Source of the DNA: Hyphomicrobiales bacterium
GTDB lineage: Bacteria > Pseudomonadota > Alphaproteobacteria > Rhizobiales > JAJFHB01
Assembly: GCA_021775795.1 (NCBI GenBank)
Contig: JAJFHB010000434.1
Location: forward strand, 1 to 6,024
DNA length: 6,024 bases
Reading direction: 5' to 3'
Part shown: positions 1-4,004 of the stretch, one piece after another
How the letters are laid out: every line of letters starts with the position of its first letter
Position numbering within the stretch: the first letter of the stretch is position 1
Notes under the pieces: model-generated
Seen by the model: the letters and a program-made list of their open reading frames with translations, nothing else
Told to the model about the DNA's origin: nothing
Database searches by the model: none
Translations under genes and position numbers: made by a program

Positions 1-222
1 GACAGCGATGCGCATATCGTACGCGGCCTGATCGCAATATTGTTCAGGATCTACAACAAACAAACAGCACAACACATTCTGCAGGCTGATGCCATTTCAA
101 CTCTTGCCCGCATCGGCCTGGAAGATCATCTCACGCCACAACGATCAAACGGATTGCGTTCAATGGTGGAACGTATTGTCCGGGATGCAAATATTGCCCT
201 GGCGCAGGCTGCCAACGGTTGA
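1..222 (+). CDS. sufE: SufE-family sulfur acceptor, C-terminal fragment (5' end outside window)
   Basis: The frame is open from base 1 and ends at TGA 220-222, giving the last 73 residues of a protein whose start lies off the left edge. The tail matches the SufE C-terminus: a DSDAHIVRGLIAI segment (residues 1-13 of the fragment) and an HLTPQRSNGLRSMVERI segment near residues 45-62. SufE accepts sulfur from the cysteine desulfurase SufS on a conserved cysteine and passes it on for cytoplasmic Fe-S cluster assembly. That cysteine lies in the missing N-terminal part, so activity cannot be judged. The gene converges on the DUF6456 gene with 58 bp between them. No other suf genes are visible. Recognition is by motif memory but the match is strong. 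Confidence 0.88.
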   Translation, partial: DSDAHIVRGLIAILFRIYNKQTAQHILQADAISTLARIGLEDHLTPQRSNGLRSMVERIVRDANIALAQAANG

Positions 223-236
223 TACAGCCCGCCGAA

Positions 237-253
237 TGGCAGTGGCACTGCCA
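237..253. terminator. Hairpin between converging sufE and DUF6456 genes
   Basis: TGGCAGTG (237-244) and CACTGCCA (246-253) form a perfect inverted repeat around one central base, in practice a 7-bp stem with a 3-nt loop. It lies in the 58-bp gap between two convergent stop codons, where a bidirectional terminator is expected. Neither side carries a T-tract, so it may only stabilise the 3' ends or act with Rho. Confidence 0.4.
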
Positions 254-280
254 AAATCCGTAATTCCCGATGCCTGCGCC

Positions 281-1087
281 TTACACCCCGCTGGGATTTC
301 CCGCGTTGCCGCACAGTCCGTAGTGCCGGGCAAGCTGAGTGAGCGCGATCTGCAATATGACTTTTGCCGATCGCCTCGGCCAACCTTGGGCAATCTCTGT
401 TTCTTCAAGACCCTGCAGATGACAGCAGGTGTCGACTGCAACACCGGCAAGCTCCGGTCCAAGCGCATCGACGGCGTGATGAAACCTTCGGCGTGCATCC
501 AGGGCGTGGGCCGAGAGGTCCCGGTCCCGGTAACCTGATTTTTGGCGAGCAGTTTTGATCGGTGCCGCAGCATCCCAGCGCGACGTTACTGATTGCCTCA
601 ACATCGCCGCTTCAAAGTCCTGCCTTAGAGTTTCGCCGGCCCCAAACTGCGCCTCATCGATAATTGGCCCTCCGTCCTTGTTGCGTCGATTGTGGAGCCA
701 CGACAAAGGGCTTTCGGCATGATTGATCCTCACGATGACCGGAGTACTCGTATCGTCATCGATGCGGCGCATGCCAATGGCCCTGTCGGAATTTTCCGGC
801 GAAGAGCCGTTTCCGCTGTGGGCACGACACCACTCGTGACCGGCATCGCTCAGATGACCCCGCCCCGGACAGGTTTCCAGTATCCAGCCACATGAAATGA
901 AGGCTCTAACCACCATGTCCGACACTTCAGCTGTCGCCTGGCGACGGCCGTTCTTGTTCCAGACTTTCCAGTTTCCCCCTGAAGCTGATCGCCCAGGGCG
1001 CCTGTGCCTGCGCAGACTGGCATCAGCATCAACCAGCAAGCGGAACACCCGGGCCGCCTCTCGGTGTACTTCCTTTTCCGATACCAT
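281..1087 (-). CDS. DUF6456 domain protein with winged-helix-like N-terminus
   Basis: A 268-aa protein. Roughly residues 124-258 match DUF6456 as I remember it: an ESPLSWL start, a GETLRQDFEAA segment, VTSRW, an ALGPELAGVAVDTCC core, GLEE, GWPRRSAKVILQIAL and a closing LARHYGL. Residues about 5-90 look like a small helical or winged-helix domain (VFRLLVDADASL, then AEVSDMVVRAFISCGWI and LSDAGHEWCRA). A DNA-binding role is suspected but not shown; no biochemical function is known to me. ATG at 1087 is preferred over the adjacent TTG at 1090. Either start falls immediately after the TAG of the DnaA-like gene, which points to translational coupling in one operon. Family assignment is fairly sure, function is not. 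Confidence 0.83.
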   Translation of the reverse strand: MVSEKEVHREAARVFRLLVDADASLRRHRRPGRSASGGNWKVWNKNGRRQATAEVSDMVVRAFISCGWILETCPGRGHLSDAGHEWCRAHSGNGSSPENSDRAIGMRRIDDDTSTPVIVRINHAESPLSWLHNRRNKDGGPIIDEAQFGAGETLRQDFEAAMLRQSVTSRWDAAAPIKTARQKSGYRDRDLSAHALDARRRFHHAVDALGPELAGVAVDTCCHLQGLEETEIAQGWPRRSAKVILQIALTQLARHYGLCGNAGNPSGV

Positions 1088-1090
1088 CAA

Positions 1091-1585
1091 CTAGAGCCCT
1101 GCTTCTTCTGAAGCGGGCAATGGATCGCCTTCGCAAGGATCGTGCGCTCGAAGATGCAGCACGGCTTCGAGGTAATCGAGGGCCATGTCAAAGTCAGAAA
1201 AATCCCGCTTGTCCTCAACCTTTTGACAGGCATGGGCAGCTGTTGTGCGGTCGCGCCCGATCATCTCGCCGATCTGGGTAAAGGAACATCCAAAACCCAC
1301 GTGCCCCAGATACATTGCCACCTGACGCGCTTCGGCAATTTGCGCATCACATCTGTTGGGTGACCGAAGTGCTGTTTCGCAAACGCCATAAGCCCGTGAA
1401 ACCAAGTGAATGATACAGTTCAGATCAACAGGAGTTTGCGGTTCGTCCGGATGCGGCAACGGTACCGGAATTTGGTGGTCTGACCCCGGGTTCGCCCTTA
1501 ACGCTGTAGAACGATGGGATAACCCCGGCGATGTCTCTTTTCCGGTGTATCTGACCAAACCTGTCCTGACGTGAGTTGTGTTCAT
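1091..1585 (-). CDS. Stand-alone DnaA domain IV-like helix-turn-helix protein
   Basis: A 164-aa protein. Residues about 56-125 resemble the C-terminal DnaA box-binding domain: CIIHLVSRAYGV, then RSPNRCDAQIAEARQVAMYL (74-93), SFTQIGEMIGRDRTT (101-115) and AHACQKVED (117-125). The segment at 110-125 corresponds to the DnaA signature around GRDHTTVLHA, with Arg replacing the usual His after the Asp. There is no AAA+ ATPase domain, so it is not the replication initiator itself. The first 50 residues are low-complexity and probably disordered, as is the acidic tail after 148. ATG at 1585 is supported by a strong Shine-Dalgarno 7 nt upstream. It is the first gene of a two-gene operon with the DUF6456 gene and is divergent from the XRE gene. 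A role as transcriptional or replication-linked regulator is inference. Confidence 0.82.
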   Translation of the reverse strand: MNTTHVRTGLVRYTGKETSPGLSHRSTALRANPGSDHQIPVPLPHPDEPQTPVDLNCIIHLVSRAYGVCETALRSPNRCDAQIAEARQVAMYLGHVGFGCSFTQIGEMIGRDRTTAAHACQKVEDKRDFSDFDMALDYLEAVLHLRAHDPCEGDPLPASEEAGL

Positions 1586-1591
1586 GCGGCG

Positions 1592-1597
1592 CCCTCC
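1592..1597 (-). promoter_or_regulatory. Ribosome binding site of the DnaA-like gene
   Basis: Reading leftward, GGAGGG lies 6-7 nt before the ATG at 1585. It is one of the best Shine-Dalgarno sequences in the window and fixes the start codon of the DnaA-like gene. Confidence 0.75.
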
Positions 1598-1607
1598 GAA
1601 TTAGGAA

Positions 1608-1636
1608 TAAATACCTTTCTTTGTTTGAAATTACAA
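1608..1636 (-). promoter_or_regulatory. Promoter of the DnaA-like/DUF6456 operon
   Basis: On the minus strand, TTGTAA (1636-1631) is followed after exactly 17 bp by TATTTA (1613-1608). This is a good sigma70-type -35/-10 pair placing the transcription start near 1600, with a short leader that contains the ribosome binding site at 1592-1597. Confidence 0.55.
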
Positions 1637-1642
1637 CATGCG

Positions 1643-1671
1643 TTAACAGTGGGGATATTTTCTGCTATTTT
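1643..1671 (+). promoter_or_regulatory. Promoter of the XRE regulator gene, extended -10
   Basis: TTAACA (1643-1648) and TATTTT (1666-1671) are separated by 17 bp, and a TG at 1663-1664 makes an extended -10. Transcription would start near 1678, about 25 nt before the ATG at 1703. The -35 lies 6 bp from the -35 of the opposing promoter, so a protein bound at about 1631-1648 would cover both. Confidence 0.55.
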
Positions 1672-1702
1672 TTACGCAATACGAGATATTTGGACATCAC
1701 GG

Positions 1703-2272
1703 ATGAAAAACAGGATCAGGTATTTTCGAAATTTGCGCAGTTGGACGCTGGCGCAACTTGCCGAAATTGTCGGTACCACGCCTCAAACCATTCAGCGGCT
1801 CGAAGTTGATACAATGACGGTATCAACCGATTGGCTGGAGAAAATCGCGACCGCCTTTGACATTCCGCCCATCATGTTGCTGAGCGACGACAGTGCGCTT
1901 GATGTACCAATGCTTGGTACAGCCGGATCGGGCGGCGACGTGCGGGCACCGCGGCCCAGCAAATCGGATATCAACTTTGTACTGGATGTGCCGGCACCGG
2001 ACCCTGTCGCCATTGAAATCGATGAGGCTTTGGGGCCCTATGCGAAAGGAAGCATCCTGATTGGCAACAGGATGAAAGGCGACAACATGCTCAATGCTCT
2101 GGGCACAGACGCAATTGTTGCCCTGCAAAACGGCTCATTTGTGCTGAGAAAAGTCATCAAGGGAAGCGGCGAGCGGTTTACGCTGGTGCCAATCGGTCCG
2201 GATGGAGATGTTCTTTATGACGAAGAACCGCTGTGGATCGCAGGCCTCGTGATGCGGGTGGAGTATCTCTAG
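1703..2272 (+). CDS. XRE-family repressor with degenerate LexA/CI-like (S24) C-terminal domain
   Basis: A 189-aa protein. Residues 4-55 form an XRE/Cro-CI helix-turn-helix (IRYFRNLRSWTLAQLAEIVG, then TTPQTIQRLE as recognition region, and STDWLEKIATAFDI). After a Pro/Gly/Ala-rich linker (about 70-100), residues 105-189 resemble the S24/LexA fold: a GSILIGNRMKGDNM strand region, DAIVALQNGSFVLRKVI (136-152), LVPIGPDG and a final IAGLVMRVEY strand. I cannot find the G-x-SM motif that carries the catalytic Ser, although a Lys (K150) sits where the dyad Lys is expected, so self-cleavage is unlikely. ATG 1703 is chosen because family members begin with this MKNRIR sequence; an upstream in-frame GTG at 1571 would add 44 unrelated residues across the promoter. 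Autorepression and control of the divergent operon are inferred from position. Confidence 0.82.
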   Translation: MKNRIRYFRNLRSWTLAQLAEIVGTTPQTIQRLEVDTMTVSTDWLEKIATAFDIPPIMLLSDDSALDVPMLGTAGSGGDVRAPRPSKSDINFVLDVPAPDPVAIEIDEALGPYAKGSILIGNRMKGDNMLNALGTDAIVALQNGSFVLRKVIKGSGERFTLVPIGPDGDVLYDEEPLWIAGLVMRVEYL

Positions 2273-2292
2273 ACCGGCAACTGGTCAAGAGA
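2266..2292. terminator. Hairpin between converging XRE and PAS genes
   Basis: Bases 2266-2275 and 2283-2292 pair over ten positions with one A-A mismatch around a 7-nt loop. The stem overlaps the XRE stop codon and fills most of the 28-bp gap to the PAS gene stop. No T-tract follows on either strand, so it is at best a weak bidirectional terminator. Confidence 0.35.
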
Positions 2293-2300
2293 ACCCAAAC

Positions 2301-2807
2301 CTAAACAACTTCGCTCAAAAGCCTGGCTTCATCAGCCTCTGCGGCTGCAACGAAAGCATCGTAGCTTAGGATCATGTTGACGTTCTTTGAATCGTCCGAC
2401 AGCGGTAGGCGAAGCCAGAACTGCACCAGATGGTCCCTGTTGCCGCGAGGCCCCCGCACCATACCCTGCGCGGGCTTGCTGCCGTCCACAACCCGGCAGT
2501 AGGCAGCATGCCAATAGTCTGACATGTCCCCCCAATTGAGATCGTCGAGATAGCAGCCGGTGATTTCCCGCTCATAGATGTCCCTGAGCTGTGTACCGGC
2601 CAGCCTGACCTTGAACCGGCGGCTGTCTGCATCTACGTCAATCAGACTGATGGAAGGTAACAAACGGGGAAAATCTGCTGGATGGATGTCCTCACGGGAG
2701 GGCATGGCACGCTCATTGGCGCAATTCAGCCAGTAATCATAGAGCTGTCTTTGCTCGGGCACAATCAGTTGAGCGCGAAATGCTAACTCGGATGATGCCG
2801 CGCTCAT
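2301..2807 (-). CDS. PAS_5-type single-domain PAS protein (MopJ-like)
   Basis: A 168-aa soluble protein made almost entirely of one PAS_5-type domain (PF07310, formerly DUF1457). Recognisable segments are LYDYWLNCANERAMPSREDI (22-41), DFPRLLPSISLIDVD (45-59), FKVRLAGTQLRDIYEREITG (65-84) and a C-terminal strand with LVQFWLRLPL (127-136). No output domain (kinase, GGDEF, HTH) is attached, so it probably acts by protein contact. MopJ of Caulobacter, a polar cell-cycle PAS protein, belongs to this kind of single-domain family, but I cannot say this is its orthologue. ATG 2807 is preferred over GTG 2813 because AGGGGA at 2820-2815 is 7 nt from the ATG and too close to the GTG. Transcription is probably monocistronic, from a promoter rich in GANTC sites. 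Confidence 0.85.
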   Translation of the reverse strand: MSAASSELAFRAQLIVPEQRQLYDYWLNCANERAMPSREDIHPADFPRLLPSISLIDVDADSRRFKVRLAGTQLRDIYEREITGCYLDDLNWGDMSDYWHAAYCRVVDGSKPAQGMVRGPRGNRDHLVQFWLRLPLSDDSKNVNMILSYDAFVAAAEADEARLLSEVV

Positions 2808-2814
2808 GACCACT

Positions 2815-2820
2815 TCCCCT
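2815..2820 (-). promoter_or_regulatory. Ribosome binding site deciding the PAS gene start
   Basis: AGGGGA on the minus strand lies 7 nt from ATG 2807 but at most 1-2 nt from the alternative GTG at 2813, so translation should begin at 2807. Confidence 0.6.
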
Positions 2821-2834
2821 CTCGAAATTCTTAA

Positions 2835-2893
2835 GAATCACCTCTAAGCAATATGAATCAGAATGACGAATCGGCGCAAGCCATTAATGAATC
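2835..2893 (-). promoter_or_regulatory. PAS gene promoter region with four GANTC (CcrM) sites
   Basis: GAATC occurs at 2835-2839, 2855-2859, 2868-2872 and 2889-2893. GANTC is the CcrM methylation target in alphaproteobacteria, and GcrA stimulates some promoters carrying methylated GANTC. A weak promoter can be read leftward: TTGCGC near 2879-2874 and CATATT about 18 bp further near 2855-2850, so one GANTC touches the -10 and another lies in the spacer. A perfect 12-bp palindrome ATTCTTAAGAAT (2827-2838) follows in the leader. The sites are seen directly; cell-cycle control is inferred. Confidence 0.5.
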
Positions 2894-2951
2894 AGTAACT
2901 TTAAATTTCCCGAATTGGCGCGTTTTCTCGTACCGCCGGCTGCGCCAAACG

Positions 2952-2977
2952 AAAAAGCCCGCTCTTGAGAGCGGGCT
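2952..2977 (-). terminator. Intrinsic terminator of mucR
   Basis: AGCCCGCTCT (2956-2965) and AGAGCGGGCT (2968-2977) are perfectly complementary, in practice a 9-bp GC-rich stem with a 4-nt loop. Read leftward, the stem is followed by five T (2956-2952). It ends transcription about 28 nt after the mucR stop codon. Confidence 0.85.
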
Positions 2978-3004
2978 GTGCTTCGATTTCCAGCGCTTTG
3001 AAAA

Positions 3005-3418
3005 CTACGAGTTGTTGCTGCTTCTGCCCTTTTGACCGAGGCCCATTTTCTTCGCGAGTTGTGAGCGCGCAGCTGCATAGTTCGGGGCGACCATCGGATA
3101 GTCCCGTTGCAGACCCCACTTTTCCCGATACTCCTCCGGGCTGAGATCATAATGCGTGCGCAAGTGGCGTTTGAGTGATTTGAACCGTTTGCCATCTTCA
3201 AGACAAATAATGTAGTCCGGAGTAACCGAGCGACGCGGCGATACGGCCGGCTTCAGTTCAGGCTGCTCAGGCTTGTCTGCATTGTCTACAGCGCCTGAAA
3301 GAGCCCTGTGCACTTCAGATATGACAGTAGGCAAATCCGCTGTAGTTACAACATTGTTACTGACGTAAGCCGCCACGATTTCCGAGGTGAGTTCAACCAA
3401 TTCTGCTTTCGATTCCAT
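3005..3418 (-). CDS. mucR: MucR/Ros-family zinc-finger transcriptional regulator
   Basis: A 137-aa protein of the usual MucR/Ros length. The N-terminal half (about 5-42, [16 protein letters not shown] and VISEVHRAL) is the oligomerisation region. The C-terminal half is the prokaryotic zinc finger: [16 protein letters not shown] (65-80), [23 protein letters not shown] (81-103), then [23 protein letters not shown]. Zinc ligands are C72, D75 in place of the second Cys, H85 and H89; the Cys-Asp variant is common in rhizobial and Brucella members. MucR proteins bind AT-rich DNA in a nucleoid-associated manner and control exopolysaccharide, motility, virulence or symbiosis genes and, in Caulobacter, cell-cycle genes. 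ATG 3418 gives the family's normal N-terminus, though the Shine-Dalgarno is weak (TGGAA). Autoregulation is common in the family. A terminator follows at 2952-2977. Confidence 0.95.
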   Translation of the reverse strand: MESKAELVELTSEIVAAYVSNNVVTTADLPTVISEVHRALSGAVDNADKPEQPELKPAVSPRRSVTPDYIICLEDGKRFKSLKRHLRTHYDLSPEEYREKWGLQRDYPMVAPNYAAARSQLAKKMGLGQKGRSSNNS

Positions 3419-3512
3419 TTCCAGGTAACCCGCTTGTTTTATTTATTGGATTGTTCATTCGTGATCTGGTTCGCCAAAAAGCCGAATCCAGGTCGATAGT
3501 CGTTTCAAACAC

Positions 3513-3546
3513 AAAAAAAGGGCGGCATGCTCCAATGTCACCGCCC
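3513..3546 (-). terminator. Leftward intrinsic terminator with no known gene before it
   Basis: GGGCGG (3520-3525) pairs with CCGCCC (3541-3546) across a 15-nt interior that can itself pair CAT with ATG. Read leftward, the stem runs straight into seven T (3519-3513). It lies about 95 bp upstream of the mucR start, and the next leftward protein gene ends only at 4005, so it needs a short transcript of its own or serves as a leader attenuator. Confidence 0.6.
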
Positions 3547-3570
3547 CCCCGAGCTCTGATTGACTGTAAC

Positions 3571-3588
3571 CGGTCTGTACACAGACCG
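3571..3588. repeat. Perfect 8-bp inverted repeat upstream of mucR
   Basis: CGGTCTGT and ACAGACCG flank a 2-bp spacer. It could be a hairpin in a leftward RNA or a dimeric operator. The 8-mer CGGTCTGT recurs at 3943-3950 in the same gene-free gap. Confidence 0.5.
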
Positions 3589-3619
3589 AATCGTCAAAAA
3601 GAAATATCCCGTCTTTATG

Positions 3620-4004
3620 TGCTCATGCGCAGGTGAATTTCAAGTATTTTCTTCAGCAAATTTGGTCTAACTTTGGAAAAATGCCGTATGGTTACTAAAT
3701 CATGCGGATATTGTGCGGTTAAATGCCCTAGTGCAAAGAACAATCAAACAACAGTTGCACATGATGTTCCCAAAAGCAGGGTTATCATTACGGGTTTCCT
3801 ACTACAGACAGGAATACAACCCAAAGTAAAAATTTCAACCTATACACACGCTGAATGAAGCTATCGACCTACGAGATGTGTCGCGTTGGTGCCGCAAACA
3901 ACAGCCAATGCAACGCTCCAACGATCATCGTTTAGCGGGGAACGGTCTGTTTTTGCCGGTCTCTACACTAACTCTGGCAAGTGCAACAAACCTGCTCAGG
4001 TTCT
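3620..4004. other. Gene-free, AT-richer intergenic stretch
   Basis: No convincing gene was found here. The stretch is visibly richer in A and T than its flanks between about 3600 and 3870, and lies between the candidate sRNA promoter and the end of the antiporter operon. It holds a short palindrome AACGAT-C-ATCGTT (3920-3932) and an imperfect stem at about 3792-3822 (GGGTT...AACCC with inner TCCT/AGGA). An open frame at 3673-3858 contains a CGYC motif but has no ribosome binding site or family resemblance. No tRNA-like sequence was seen. AT-rich DNA of this type is the usual target of MucR, but no site can be named. Confidence 0.4.
3989..4002 (-). terminator. Possible weak terminator after the antiporter operon
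   Basis: AACCTG (3989-3994) and CAGGTT (3997-4002) form a small inverted repeat beginning 2 nt after the TGA of the 562-aa gene. Leftward, the stem is followed by a short U-rich run (TTTGTT including stem bases). The stem is short, so termination would be inefficient; no better candidate was found before 3546. Confidence 0.3.

Larger units (their letters stand above)
3513..3607 (-). ncRNA. Candidate small RNA or mucR leader/attenuator
   Basis: A promoter can be read leftward: TTGAAA (3643-3638), 18 bp, CATAAA (3619-3614), with a start near 3607. The transcript would contain a perfect hairpin (CGGTCTGT 3571-3578 with ACAGACCG 3581-3588, practical loop 4 nt), a single-stranded G-rich stretch from about 3560 to 3547, and the terminator ending in T7 at 3513. 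That is the layout of a ~95-nt intergenic sRNA. I do not recognise a family. If transcription reads through, the same RNA would be the 5' leader of mucR and the terminator an attenuator. Both readings are inference. Confidence 0.38.

Noticed and set aside
89..538. Plus-strand 149-codon frame overlapping sufE and the DUF6456 gene
   Set aside because: It crosses two recognised genes in another frame and strand, with no coding motif of its own.
1571..1702. 44-codon N-terminal extension of the XRE protein from GTG 1571
   Set aside because: It would run through both divergent promoters and the start of the opposing gene, and the family begins at the MKNRIR sequence encoded from 1703.
2811..2813. 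GTG as start codon for the PAS gene
   Set aside because: The AGGGGA ribosome binding site is adjacent to this codon, leaving no spacing, while ATG at 2807 has 7 nt.
2853..3035. Plus-strand 60-codon frame between the PAS gene and mucR
   Set aside because: It covers the GANTC-rich promoter and the mucR terminator hairpin, has no ribosome binding site, and encodes no recognisable motif.
3673..3858. Plus-strand open frame of 61 codons with a CGYC-x3-C motif, resembling a tiny metal-binding protein
   Set aside because: It starts at a TTG, shows no ribosome binding site, resembles no family I know after the Cys motif, and sits in AT-rich intergenic DNA where short frames arise by chance.
3419..4004. 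tRNA, IS element or CRISPR array in the long gap
   Set aside because: No cloverleaf-like T-arm sequence, no terminal inverted repeats flanking a transposase frame, and no regularly spaced repeats were found.
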